In this document: positions 19,178-29,309 of the stretch, piece by piece
Numbering within the stretch: the first letter of the stretch is position 1
How the letters are laid out: each line of letters begins with the position of its first letter
From: Achatina immaculata
Taxonomy: Eukaryota; Mollusca; Gastropoda; Stylommatophora; Achatinidae
Assembly (NCBI GenBank): GCA_009760885.1
Contig: CM019701.1
Location: 35,850,697-35,914,696 of the forward strand
Reading direction: 5' to 3'
DNA: 64,000 nucleotides
The notes under the pieces: generated by a model
What the model was told of the DNA's origin: nothing
The model's database searches: none
Seen by the model: only the letters and a program-made list of their open reading frames with translations
Position numbers and translations under genes: made by a program

Positions 19178-20045
19178 TTGAACATCATTTCCACTCTGTT
19201 GACTCGGAATTCGGAAATCTTTGCTCTGACTGATTCCGATATTTCTCACACCTCTATAGTTCAGATGGAGATCGATACCGGCTATCATCCACTGAACTCC
19301 AGGAAACTTTACCGTACCTATTTTGCGGGTATAGAGGTGATTGAGAAGGCCATAGAGAACATGTTACATGATGGGATTATTACCCGCACGATTTCAGAGT
19401 GGTCTTCATTTATAATGTTGATGACCAAGAAAGATAGCATACACCGCTTTTGTTGCGACTATTGTGCACTCAGTGCTGTGACTCGATCAGTGATATATCC
19501 ATTTCCACGCATTGAGGACATTTCGAGCTTGTTGGGAAAAGCCAGATTTTTCAGCACCTTGGATGCTCGTTCCGGCTTTTCTTTCAACAAAATATCAGAG
19601 GATGCCCAAAAAAAAAGTCAGCTTTCAGCTGCCATTTAGCCTCTTTCAAATTTCGGTTTATTAGATTTGGGCAAAGGAGTGTCTTATACGTTTGTCGCAC
19701 TCATGGACACGGTATTGCAAGCCTTGGAGAAGTTCGCACATATGACATACTGGTGTTCACGGACGGTACTATAAAGGATCATGTTCGCGATCTTCAGATG
19801 TTTTTTTATTGATTGCGCGAACACAAGGTAAAACTTAAACCATCCAAATGCCACTCTGCGGCCTCAGAGACGAAGTTTCTCGAATACATTATCAGTCAGA
19901 ATGGCACATCTCCTGATCCTGAGAAGGTCAGAGCCATTGCCGAAATGCCGTCTCCTTTGAATGTAACGGAGGTGCGCTCCTTTCTGGGCACATTTAGTTA
20001 TTATCGTCGTTTCATTCCCTATTTTTCGGAGACTATGGGTCCCAT
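19178..20045 (+). pseudogene. Gypsy reverse transcriptase, N-terminal part
   Basis: Fragment 19178-19639 has R-T-Y-F-A-G-I-E-V-I-E-K-A-I-E-N-M-L-H-D-G-I-I, then S-S-x-I-M-L-M-T-K-K-D, F-C-C-D-Y-C-A-L, Y-P-F-P-R-I-E-D-I and F-S-T-L-D-A-R-S-G-F (palm). After a frameshift, the segment normally carrying Y-x-D-D reads as Y-D-I-L-V-F-T-D near 19745. Fragment 19813-20045 has K-L-K-P-S-K-C-H (thumb), F-L-E-Y-I-I-S-Q-N-G and V-R-S-F-L-G-T-F-S-Y-Y-R-R-F-I, the classic Ty3/gypsy connection. The frame is cut at 20045 by the LINE insertion and resumes at 23276. Confidence 0.85.
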
Positions 20046-23000
20046 GGGAGAGCAGCTGACAGATAATGTTGGTTATGGTCACCTATTCTATGATGGTAGG
20101 CAGATGATCTCAATGTAGGGACAATGGCTACGATCACTGACTAGTACAGTCACTGCCCGGAAGGAAAGCAATGGTAAACTACCTTCTGGAAACATACCAA
20201 GAAACCCAAGCAGCAATCATGGAAAGTCAAATAGGAAAAAGATCTGGTGGTGAGTCCCCCAGGCCAGATAGATCTAATTTTAACACTGGGGAAGAGTGTG
20301 AGGCAGAGGTCGGTACTAGTAATTGTGATGACGGACAAAATCCTGACGGTGTTACCAAGGAAAACCCCTGTATCAAACTAAAAAGAAAAATAAGAGTAGG
20401 AACATGGAATGTAAGAAGTATGTATGAGGGAAAATATCAAGTAATAAGTGACGAGATGAAAAGAACGCGGATACACATTTTGGGAATCTGCGAACATCGA
20501 TGGAAAGGATCAGGACACTTTAAGAGCGAGAATGATAATATATTTATATATTCTGGCGGAGAAGTAGGAGGAAAGAATGGAGTGGCTTTTTATTTGGACA
20601 AATCAACATCAAAAGCATTACTAGGCTACAATCCAGTAAGTGATAGAATCCTAACAATCAGACTTAAGGGCATTCCTAGAAATGTAACAGTCATCCAGGT
20701 ATATGCACCTACATCAGCAGCAGAAGAAGATGAAGTAGAACATTTTTATAACACACTGCAGACGACAATGGACCAGGTACGGAAAAATGATATTGTATTT
20801 ATAATGGGTGATTTTAATGCAAAAATTGGTACAGAAAGAGCAGAAGATGAAGGACAAGTTGTAGGGAAATTTAGCATAGGACACAGAAATGAGGCAGGTG
20901 ACAATCTAATGGCGTTTTGTATGGAAAATGAGCTAATGATCGCTAACACACTTTTTAAACAACATCCAAGAAGACTTTACACATGGACATCACCTGATGG
21001 GAAAACCAGGAATCAAATAGATTACATTTTAGTGCAGAGAAGGTGGAGGTTATCATCAGCAAAAACTTTACCAAGTGCTTATTGTGACACGGACCATGAG
21101 TTATTAATAGCAGACATGAAGATAAAGCTAAAAAAGATAGTTATGGGATCAAGACCACTCCGCTTTGACCTTACAAATATACCAGAACAATACGGTATAG
21201 AAGTGAAGAACCGTTTCGAAATCCTGATGGCTGTACAGGAAGAGATGACACCAGATGAATTGGCTACGCAGGCCAAAGATATCTTAGTAACAATAGCTCA
21301 AGACATGGTTCCAGTAAAGAAAACACAAAAGAATAGATGGATCATAGCAGGTACACTAGAACTGATAAAACAATGTAGAGAAATGAAGACGCAATGGAGA
21401 GTGACAAACAACAACAAAGATAAATATAAAACTTTAACAAAAGAAGTACGAAGAAGCATAAGAAAAGACAAAAAACAATACATACAAGATTGTTGTGAAA
21501 GAATAGAAGAACATCAGAGGTGTGGAAGAGATAGTGAAATGTTTAAAGAAATGAAGACATTGACGAGAAATGTCACACCTAAGCTAAATGTAATTTGTGA
21601 TGAGATGGGGAATACCCTGACAGAGACAGAGGAAATTCTGGAAAGATGGAAGGAATATTGCAAAAGAATGTATGAAACAACCGACTGCGGAAGCAGAAAT
21701 CAACAGTGTGAATTATTATTGGAGGAGAAAGAACCCGAGCCGACAATGGAAGAAGTTTTATGAGCAATAAAGAGTCTGAAAAATGGTAAATCACCAGGAT
21801 GTGATGAGATAACCGCTGAATTTATTAAAGCAGGAGGAAAGGAGTGTGCAACAATCTATCATGCACTATGTAAAAAGATATGGCATTCAGGTATTTGGCC
21901 AAAAGAATGGAAAAGAACTGTATTCATACCACTGCCAAAAAAGGGTAACCTGAAATTATGCACCAACTACAGAACTGTTGCCCTGATTAGTCATGCCAGT
22001 AAAATTCTGTTAAAAATCATAATGGGTAGACTTCGAAAGAAAATAGAAGAAGAAGTCAATATGGTCCAAGCTGGCTTCAGGCAAGGAAGAGGATCAAGAG
22101 ATCATATATTCAATCTAAGATTAATAATAGAGAAATGCAGGGAGTTTAATGTGAATCTATATTTATCCTTTATAGACTACTCAAAGGCATTTGATTGTGT
22201 ACAACACCAGAAACTTTGGGAAATAATGGAAAAAATGGGATTTCCAACACATTTGATACAATTAACATCACTGCTGTATTTAGACCAACAAGCAGCAGTA
22301 AGAATAAATGGTGAAACAACAACTTGGTTTGACATAAAACAAGGGGTCCGTCAGGGGTGCATATTGTCACCCTACTTATTTAACTTGTATACTGAAAATA
22401 TAATGAGGAATGTTAGAGAAGATGTAGACAAAGAATATTACGATGCCATAACAGTTGGAGGTTATGAAATACCAGAGATTAGATATGCTGATGACACAGT
22501 ATTGCTGTCCACAACACAAGAAGGAATGGAAAAACTAATTATGTCAGTCCGCAAGAACAGCGAAGAGCAGAACCTCTATCTTAATGCAAAGAAAACTAAA
22601 GTGATGACAACTGACAAAACAGACAAGGCAACTGAAATATGTATCAGTGAGGAAAAACTGGAAGAAGTGGAGAGTTTTGAATATCTTGGATCACTACTAA
22701 CTAATAATGGAGATACAATGAGGGAAATTAAAAGGAGGACATCTATTGCTCTTCAGAAAGTAAAACAAATAAAGAATCTGTGGAGAGGAGCAGACAGAAC
22801 CACAAAAATAAGATTTTTAAGGGCATGCATCTTTCCCATCGCAACATATGCCTGTGAGACCTGGACACTTAACAAATCAGCTGAGAAGCACATAAATGCC
22901 TTTGAATGTAAATGCTATAGAAGAGTTCTCCAAATATCGTGGACACAAAAAAGAACAAATATATCTATACTACAAGAGCTTAATATTGAAGAAGGCTGGC

Positions 23001-23264
23001 TAGTAAAGAGGATTAAAGAGAGAAAACTTAAATATTTTGGCCACATTAAACGTCATGATAATTTAGAGAAGACCGTATTGGAAGGATACATAATGGGAAA
23101 AAGAAAAAGAGGAAGACCGAAACGAAGATGGCTGCAAGACATCGTTGATGATCTGGAAATGGATGCAGCAGCAGCAGGCCATCTTGCTCACAACCGAGAG
23201 GCCTACAGGAGTGCTGTTTGGGAGGCAAAGTTCCGCAAGGGACAAGCAAAGGAATGAATGAATG
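20046..23264 (+). mobile_element. Family A RTE-type LINE, full-length copy in the gypsy RT
   Basis: A 3.2-kb insertion is flanked by a perfect 11-base target-site duplication, ATGGGTCCCAT, at 20035-20045 and 23265-23275. Removing it rejoins the gypsy frame (...E-T-M-G-P then I-V-D-L...). A leader of about 125 bases precedes a single long frame. There is no separate ORF1, as in RTE-clade LINEs. The 3' end is the short AATG tandem repeat after the stop codon, with almost no 3' UTR. This is the reference copy for all family A fragments in the window. Confidence 0.92.
20171..23257 (+). pseudogene. Family A endonuclease/reverse transcriptase, single internal stop
   Basis: The frame spans 1028 codons and is interrupted by one in-frame TGA at 21761-21763. 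The other copy has TGG (Trp) there, at about 43742. N-terminal apurinic-type endonuclease: V-G-T-W-N-V-R-S-M near residue 77, I-C-E-H-R-W (catalytic Glu), Y-A-P-T-S, M-G-D-F-N-A-K-I-G, Q-I-D-Y-I-L, and D-T-D-H-E-L (catalytic Asp-His). RT: S-P-G-C-D-E-I-T-A-E-F-I-K, F-I-P-L-P-K-K-G-N-L, F-R-Q-G-R-G-S-R-D-H-I-F, F-I-D-Y-S-K-A-F-D-C-V, V-R-Q-G-C-I-L-S-P and R-Y-A-D-D-T-V-L-L (catalytic). The thumb has I-A-T-Y-A-C-E-T-W-T, and the basic C-terminus has R-K-R-G-R-P-K-R-R-W. Endonuclease and RT are otherwise complete, so one substitution separates this copy from an intact frame. ATG 20171 is the first in frame; 20219 is an alternative start. Confidence 0.9.
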
Positions 23265-23275
23265 ATGGGTCCCAT

Positions 23276-23697
23276 TGTGGATCTCACCAAGAAGAGTCAT
23301 AGATTCAAGTGGACGCTTGACTGCCAATCAGCGTTCGACTTTCTGAAAGACCGTCTTGTGAAATTACCACTTCTCTTGCATCATGTCTTACAGAAACCAT
23401 TTACAGATTTACACAAATGCTTCCAAGTGTACGGTTGGAGCCTGTTTGGTGCAGACAGTTTCTACTTCAGTTGGTCTCTCTGTGGAAGAGCCACTGTATT
23501 TTCTTTCGCAGAAGCTGTCACCAACACAGACCAAGTGGTCAAATTTCGAAAGAGAAGTATATGCACTCCATTACGCCATGCAGAAAATGAAGTTTTTTTT
23601 TCTGGCGAATCGATATTTTGTGGTCAAGACCTTTGGAAGATTCTTTTCTCAGTCGACGGGTGATGTCAAACGCGAAGTTGCAAAGGTGGTTTGCTAA
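23276..23697 (+). pseudogene. Gypsy RT connection and RNase H domain
   Basis: This resumes directly after the LINE with K-K-S-H-R-F-K-W-T-L-D-C-Q-S-A-F-D-F-L-K-D-R-L. After a frameshift near 23383 the RNase H part follows: I-Y-T-N-A-S-K (normally T-D-A-S, so the first catalytic Asp is Asn), G-A-C-L-V-Q, P-L-Y-F-L-S-Q-K-L-S-P-T-Q-T-K-W and F-E-R-E-V-Y-A-L-H-Y-A-M. RNase H degrades the RNA strand during reverse transcription. The frameshift and the Asp change show a dead copy. No integrase (H-H-C-C zinc finger, D-D-35-E) was found before 24014, so it seems to be deleted. Confidence 0.85.
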
Positions 23698-24013
23698 CAT
23701 TCGCACCATGGACTTATAGATGTTGTTTCGTCCTGGTGCAAGAGAGGTCGCCGTAGCACTTTTCGATGGTGCCACCTCTGTTCTCTTATCGAAGTATATT
23801 AGGGCTAAGGATGCTGTTCAGTCCTAGCGGACTGACAAAAAGGTAATCAAGTCGGTTAATGTTGTTGAAGCATATTCACAGGCCTATAATCCAGCAACTG
23901 TAGACTGTTCGCGTCAGATTGATTTCCCTGTCCCTGCTCGCTGAAACCGCATGCGGACATAGTGACGAACACCTCTAGTTCGTTTATGCAGGACGTCGCC
24001 ATCAACGTATCTT

Positions 24014-24595
24014 TTGCCTGTTGGGACCTATAGCTGCCCTTCCTCGCCGGATCACTTCCATTCTAAGTTGCCGCGTCCCATTCGGTATAGTTATTCTCTC
24101 CCACCTCCTCATCCCTTTCTTCCACGGGTTCCTCCATGGTTCCTGTCGGAGATTAAACAACGTGCTGACCCTATGGTTCGTGCTTCCGAGCAATCTATGG
24201 TGGTGGATGCTTCCGCATCTTGTGTCCCTGTGTCTGTCGATGATTGTCGCCCTCGATGTAGGCGGAAGCAGAAGGGACGTACTTCCTCTTCTCTTACGAT
24301 ACCGAAGTCTCGTCGCTCCGATAGTGAAGAGTATTTTCCTGACGAGACTTCATCTAGCTGTGACTACGATAGAAAGGCAGATCAGCAGTATGTCTTTGAT
24401 TGGAAGTTAGTAGTGGCTTTGGGGCAGATTCTCGAGGGTGTGGACTTTAGTAAGTTCACCTTAAAAATGGCGTATCGCGTACTGTTAAAGAAGTTTCCGT
24501 CGCTCGAGTTGGAGCCCAGGAAACAGTTTATTCAGAACAGGGTCCTAAAAACTATGGACCCCATTTGCCCTCACATGAATGAGAGTACAGTTTGA
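24014..24595 (+). CDS. Unidentified C-terminal ORF of the gypsy element
   Basis: An open frame of 193 codons lies between the RNase H block and the 3' LTR. The N-terminal third is Pro/Ser-rich. The middle has a basic-acidic stretch (R-P-R-C-R-R-K-Q-K-G-R, then D-S-E-E-Y-F-P-D-E). The C-terminal 70 residues look folded (V-V-A-L-G-Q-I-L-E-G-V-D-F and A-Y-R-V-L-L-K-K-F-P). I recognise no integrase, envelope or chromodomain motif. It could be the tail of Pol after loss of integrase, or a family-specific extra protein. Confidence 0.4.
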   Translation: MPVGTYSCPSSPDHFHSKLPRPIRYSYSLPPPHPFLPRVPPWFLSEIKQRADPMVRASEQSMVVDASASCVPVSVDDCRPRCRRKQKGRTSSSLTIPKSRRSDSEEYFPDETSSSCDYDRKADQQYVFDWKLVVALGQILEGVDFSKFTLKMAYRVLLKKFPSLELEPRKQFIQNRVLKTMDPICPHMNESTV

Positions 24596-24856
24596 AGCTA
24601 TGCACAATCTGACACTATGAAAAGTTAGTGTTCTGACGTGATGGATGTAATCCAATCTATTCCTAACCTCTATCTTTAGAAAAGATGTGTAAAGAGCTCA
24701 AATTATATATATAATGTATGTATAGTTTTGTTTTTTTTTTGCCTTCACATGTAAATTTCAATTTACTGTATTGTATGCATAATGTGATGCATGACATTTT
24801 TCCTTTTTGTATTTTTCTTACAAGAGGCTTCCAAATAATGATTAGATATGGACCTA

Positions 24857-24876
24857 TTTGAGGAGGGGAGATATTC
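24857..24876 (+). promoter_or_regulatory. Gypsy polypurine tract
   Basis: The purine-rich run GAGGAGGGGAGATATTC lies immediately before the 3' LTR start. It is the expected plus-strand primer for reverse transcription. Its last 12 bases (GGGGAGATATTC) are identical to the tract next to the minus-strand LTR element at 56708-56719. Confidence 0.8.
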
Positions 24877-25784
24877 TGTAACAGAATGTTTATTCTGTTG
24901 CAGAATGTGGGTCGGACACCCGCTTGTTGACTACATCTCAGTTGTTTAAGCAAGCACGGACTAAGTCATAGCTCCGTGTTTCGATTCGCAAGAATCACGA
25001 GGTCTGCACGGGATGCATGAAAGATAGTTCTGTTCGAAATGCTGTAGAGACAGGTCGTATGAGAGTTCGCTCTGGATGTTTGATAGGATTGTGGATTCAT
25101 GATGTAGTTTTTGGTTGGTTGTCCTTGTTAGGACAAATGTGTGGTTGAGTTAGTATGTAGTTTTGGTAAATGGATTTGTCCTTTTTATGATGATTGTCAC
25201 GAGTCATTATGTAGAGTTGTGTGGTTGAATAGTTCCTTTTGGACGAGGATAGACTTATTGTTAGAAAGGCATGTTGGAGTTTCCGTGTATAGCATGTTTT
25301 TCATTGTGTGATAGTTAATCGCCCGGACATATTTTTCTGCATTCATTGCTAATTGTTTCCATCAGTTCACACCACGCTTATTTACAACACTCATCACAAA
25401 TTAGGATTCAGCATTAAACTTTTGTTGACCTTTGTAACTGCTGGAATCCTGTGATTTTAAATTCATGTTGAGTATGCCAACTGCTGTGCTAGTTTAGTTA
25501 TATTTATGTACACAGGCCATGTTCGTGTGCGGATTTGTAGTGGTTGTTTGTCCTAGGTGGTTGCCTTGTTACATGGTGTAAATTAATGTAACGTCTGTTG
25601 TGTCACTTATGCAGCAGTAAAGTCAATGTCTTCTCTGTAATAGTGACATAAAGTATTCTACAGTTAAATATTTGTTTAGCTGGTATGTTAACAAATCTAC
25701 ACACACGTTAACAGTTGAATAGGAAAACACCAGGCCCAATACATTGCAAAGCATGTTATACGTGTTTAGCTGTGCAGTAACACA
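24877..25784 (+). mobile_element. Gypsy 3' LTR, about 908 bp
   Basis: This begins TGTAACAGAATGTTTATTC, directly after the polypurine tract, and ends CAGTAACACA, giving TG...CA boundaries. Its downstream two-thirds match the interrupted 5' LTR at 14107-16040 closely. Its start matches the solo LTR at 12977. It is the most complete LTR of this family in the window. Confidence 0.85.
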
Positions 25785-25799
25785 TTTTTAGGGTAAACA

Positions 25800-26095
25800 G
25801 TTTTAGTCGAATGTCATGAAGCATGTGAGAGAGACGGTGCGATGAAAGAGGCTTGAAAAGTAGAGAAACAAGACTTGGATGCTACACCATAACAATGCAC
25901 CTGCTCACTCGTTGTTACTCATTCGTTATTTTTCGGCGAAGCACGAGATGACTATTCATTAAGTCGCCATATTCTCCGGATTTGGCCCCTTTGGATTTTT
26001 TTTCCGAAACTACTCTGAAAGCTCACCGATTTCAACTGATAAAAGAGATATAAGAAAGTTCGCTAAAGTATGCATGCACCATTTCAGAAAATGAA
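25800..26095 (+). pseudogene. Mariner-like transposase fragment
   Basis: Plus-strand frames give W-M-L-H-H-N-N-A-P-A-H (second catalytic motif, Asp replaced by Asn) near 25878. After a frameshift come Y-S-P-D-L-A-P-L-D-F-F (third Asp) near 25975 and A-H-R-F-Q. Only about 100 codons remain. No terminal repeats were found, so the limits are approximate. It sits between the gypsy 3' LTR and the REL-type LINE. Confidence 0.6.
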
Positions 26096-26099
26096 TTCC

Positions 26100-26351
26100 A
26101 ATTCCAGAAGGTTTTCCAGACCATCAGAAGAGGATTTGGTCATGGTGAAATCAAATGGTGGTCAAAGACCCACTATAAGGAAAGAAGGCATATGATTATC
26201 AGCGAAGTAAGGAATTCAGAGGATGACAAGCGGGTCCAGAAGGCAGTCAAACAGACACAGCAAGGTCAGTGGACAACATGGGAGGAACTACTGCAGAGAT
26301 CACTAACATGGAATGATATCTAGAAAATGGCACCCTTGAGACTCAGCTTCA
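26100..26351 (+). pseudogene. REL-type LINE, segment between RT and C-terminal domains (left part)
   Basis: Reading frames give D-D-K-R-V-Q-K-A-V-K-Q-T-Q-Q-G-Q-W-T-T-W-E-E and S-L-T-W-N-D-I, with a stop, then M-A-P-L-R-L-S-F. This resembles the linker between RT and the C-terminal zinc finger and nuclease in one group of animal non-LTR elements. The continuation (F-I-I-R-A-T-Y-N-L-L-P-T-G-S) lies 2.1 kb away at 28454. The two halves are separated by the insertion flanked by AGCTTCA. Confidence 0.6.
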
Positions 26352-26721
26352 ACATATGGCATGACCGCCTGGGCCGCAGCCTCCAACATAAACACCGCTA
26401 ACAAAAATGCAAAATACTGGCCTACGGCTGATCATAGAAGGAATGAAGAGCACTCCCATCACGGAGATGGAGAAATACACGCAAATTCAACCTCTTGAGG
26501 TCAGGCGCAAAGAAAAACTAATGATCCACAAACAAAAGTTAATACGCCTGACAATCCACCCTGTGAACAAAAGAATTAAGGAGTCCACAAAAAACAGACT
26601 GAAAAGAACCAGCTTCAATCATCTGACAACACAACTGTAGCAACACTATAAAGACCTCCTTCTCACCTCTCATGAAGAAACTGAACATTAAATCTTATTT
26701 GTGACAAACACCCAGTACAGA

Positions 26722-27463
26722 CTGTAGATCAACACAAACAACTCAAAATTCTACCCCTCAAAAATAGAATCATTTTTAACAAAGTTAAGTTTGTTCAGAG
26801 AATTCTGTCGCACAATGCTCCGTCTTACTTGTGGTCACTGTTTACGTTTAACACTAAACATAGCCAGCGTTTAAAAACTGTCTTCTTCCTAAACCCAGGA
26901 TTGATCTGTACAAGAAAAGCCTTGCATACTCTGCAGTACAGCTCTGGAACACCCTCCCCTACAATTTAAAATCCATTGGTAATACTTCATCCTTTAACTC
27001 AAACCTGTTTCATTATTTACTTGCTTGTAATTATATGCCTCCATAAAATAACCAGCATTCTCTCAACACATGGCTCGTAAACCATCAAGTACTTCAATGA
27101 CATAGTTAGAAAAGCAACTTGTTGGATATTGTTAGAAATTATTTTAATGTTTGTTAAAAAAACATATGTTAGAAGATCTGTATTTACAATGTATTTTTAT
27201 TTATGTATATGTATGCGTGTGTATGTGTGTGTGAGAGCTATTTTATTAGGTTAATTACTTCTTATCTTTTACCTTGAATGTAGTAGTTAAATCTTGCACT
27301 CTTTTGATATGTTTTTCCTAATTTAATTTGTATTTTTGTACTAAATCAAGTGTGTGGGAAGAATGAAAGATGGAGTGATGAAGGGCAGAATGTAAGACGG
27401 GCCTGCGTGCCCAATTCTTTACCCTTGAAAAATAAAGATTATTCATTCATTCATTCATTGAAC
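26722..27463 (+). mobile_element. CR1-group LINE (family E) 3' fragment
   Basis: Plus-strand translation gives L-P-L-K-N-R-I-I-F-N-K-V-K-F-V-Q-R-I-L, followed by H-N-A-P-S-Y-L-W-S-L-F. These closely match the C-terminal block of the minus-strand copy near 5880 (K-R-F-L-F-N-K-A-K-L-I-H-K-I-L, H-N-A-P-P-Y-V-W-S-L-F). A 3' UTR of about 450 bases follows, containing GAAGGGCAGAATGTAAGACG, also shared with the other copy. It ends in an (ATTC)n tail at about 27447-27463. It lies inside the family G LINE. Confidence 0.8.
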
Positions 27464-27599
27464 CACTCCAAATTGTGGTGGAGCACAGTCACTGTGAAAA
27501 GATAGCAGTGCTCATAGTCGGTTAATGTATCAGGCATACACAAAAAGGACTACCTAACAACATTTCAGATGAAGACACTGACCCAGGAGCTGATTGACA

Positions 27600-28400
27600 G
27601 CAAATACAACCCAGCTAAATGGACACATGTGTACACAGATGAGTGTGCAGAAAAAGCAGTAAAAATGGAGGTGGGGGCGTTTACATAAGATACACAGATG
27701 GGAGACAAACCAAAAAGACCTTTGCGACAGGAAAGATTTCCTCCAACTTCAAGGCAGAAACAACAGCCTTCCTTGAAGCCCTCAGAAAACTTAAAACAGA
27801 AAACCAGCACCAACCACACAAAATAGTTTTCTTCACAGACTGCAGGGCACTTCTGGAATCTCTAAAAACAAAAACAAAGAACCCACAGACAAACATACAG
27901 GAAATCACAACAGAACTGAAGCACTTTACACTGTCAACAAATGTGGCCCTACAATGGGTACCATCTCACTGTGGAATAGCTGGCAATTAAATAGCTGACA
28001 GCCTATACAAAGCTGGCAGCAATCAAGATCAAACCAATCATCCAGTAAATTACCAAGAGGCGAAAACCATCATCCGTAACCAGTGCAGATCTGAATGGAA
28101 AAAGAAACTGAAATACAACAATGAACCAGATCCAATACACCAACTACAAAGACATCAGCAAACCATCTTCTTTCGCCTAAGGACAGGCCACTGCAGACTA
28201 CTGAGCTATCTGCATCGACTCAAAATGTCTCTCACAGCACGAGTGTCCATGTGGCAGTGGAGTCCAGACTCCAGAAAATATCCTACAAGAGTGCCCAAAC
28301 CACGCAGACCTGAGGCGTGAGATATAGCCAGAGGACACAAGCTTGGGGCAAAAGCTTGGGGGTCCTATCAAGGTCTGGAGAGGACTGCAGGGTTTGCCAT
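27600..28400 (+). pseudogene. RNase H domain and zinc motif of the family G LINE
   Basis: From about 27610 one frame gives W-T-H-V-Y-T-D-E, the first catalytic Asp of an RNase H. Frame 27643-27990 continues with N-G-G-G-G-V-Y-I-R-Y-T-D-G, F-K-A-E-T-T-A-F-L-E-A-L (catalytic Glu), F-F-T-D-C-R-A-L-L-E-S-L (Asp) and W-V-P-S-H-C-G-I-A-G-N (His). A stop at 27988-27990 cuts it. After it come F-F-R-L-R-T-G-H-C-R-L and, in another frame near 28240, C-P-C-G-S-G-V-Q-T-P-E-N-I-L-Q-E-C-P. RNase H here would remove template RNA during target-primed synthesis. Frame changes mark it as dead. Confidence 0.8.
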
Positions 28401-28453
28401 GTTGACAGGGATCAGGATCTGAAGTGACCAACAACCTGGAACGCAGAAGAAGA

Positions 28454-29187
28454 AGCTTCATCATCAGAGCTACTTATAACCTTCTGCCTACAGGCTCCAG
28501 CCTATACAAATGGGGTGTATAAGAAGACACAAAGTGCCTTCTCTGCAGCAAAAGGCAAACATTGGGACATGTGCTGTTAGCATGCAGAGTATCATTAGGT
28601 CTAGGACACTACATCTGGCAGCACAACAGAGTGCTGCAGGAACTAGTAGCAATTGCAGACAGGGCAAAAGATAAAGCAAATAACAGCAAAAGAGTTGAGG
28701 TCCCACCTAAATACTTCATAGGCGCTGGTACGACATCGAATATTGAAATCAGGGACATTTCATTACCATCACTGCTAAATGGTGGAAATGACTGGGATGT
28801 GATAGCGGACCTACCAGGAAGAAGAGAATATCCTACTGCCATCAAGAACAAAGGAATGTGACCGGACATTGTAGTGTACTCCACAGAAAAACAGGAATTA
28901 ATAATGATCGAGTTACGGTTCCGTACGAAATAAGAATAGAGGAGCAGAATTTATTCAAATGTGAGAAGTACAGTGATCTGATCAAGCAACTGAGGCAGAG
29001 GGCAGGAGTCAAGGCAAAAGTAATAGCTGTAGAAGTGGGAGCGAGAGGTTTCGTAGCAATATCAGCATACGACCTATGTAAGGAACTGGGCATAAAAGGG
29101 ACAAACAAGAGCAAGGGAATTGAAAAGTCTTTCAGAAACAGCAGAAAAGGCCTCATCCTGGCTGTGGAGATGCGAAACAAGCATTGA
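28454..29187 (+). pseudogene. REL-type LINE C-terminus: CCHC motif and PD-(D/E)XK-like domain
   Basis: Resuming from 26351, the frame reads F-I-I-R-A-T-Y-N-L-L-P-T-G-S. Then comes a zinc motif C-L-L-C-S-K-R-Q-T-L-G-H-V-L-L-A-C (near 28535-28585), a linker, and then P-D-I-V-V-Y-S-T-E near 28860. That is followed by I-E-L and, one frame away, T-V-P-Y-E, K-Y-S-D-L-I and V-E-V-G-A-R-G-F (28858-29187). Zinc finger followed by a P-D...E-L-T domain is the layout of the restriction-like endonuclease (REL) at the C-terminus of R2/NeSL/Hero-type LINEs. Stops (for example the TGA at 28859-28861) and a frameshift near 28915 show a dead copy. The RT itself is not present nearby. Confidence 0.6.
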
Positions 29188-29224
29188 CAATTTAAATAAT
29201 TTCGTTTGTCACTACCAATACCAG

Positions 29225-29306
29225 TCTTCCGTAGCTAAATCGCTAAAGATGCACTTCAAAGTGCAGTTCCAACTGGAAGATCACGGGTTCAATCCCGGGA
29301 CGGAGA
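29225..29306 (+). other. tRNA-like SINE head (class II, Leu/Ser-like)
   Basis: The sequence can be folded as a tRNA-like molecule. The acceptor arms are TTCCGT near 29227 and ACGGAG near 29300. An A-box-like TAGCTAAATCGCTAAAG lies at 29232-29248. A TGCAC/GTGCA anticodon stem encloses TTCAAA. A long variable arm (TTCC...GGAA) is present, and a canonical B box GGGTTCAATCC lies at 29285-29295. An A-rich run follows. A long variable arm is typical of tRNA-Leu and tRNA-Ser. The anticodon loop looks one base short, so a pseudo-tRNA or SINE head is more likely than a working tRNA gene. It starts 37 bases after the REL-type LINE stop codon. Confidence 0.55.
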
Positions 29307-29309
29307 AAA

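Larger units (their letters stand above)
26352..28453 (+). mobile_element. Family G LINE with RNase H (Jockey-like), 5'-truncated
   Basis: It is bracketed by a 7-base repeat AGCTTCA (26345-26351 and 28454-28460). The left part, 26407-26640, encodes the region after RT: L-R-L-I-I-E-G-M-K-S-T-P-I and T-K-N-R-L-K-R. A CR1-group fragment interrupts it at about 26722-27463. The right part has an RNase H domain and a cysteine-rich motif. The order RT thumb, RNase H, C-x-C-G-S-G zinc motif fits Jockey/I-type LINEs that carry RNase H. Stops and frameshifts are present. Confidence 0.65.

Noticed and set aside
29225..29306. A working tRNA gene
   Set aside because: The anticodon loop appears one base short, the acceptor stem is imperfect, and an A-rich run follows as in SINEs.
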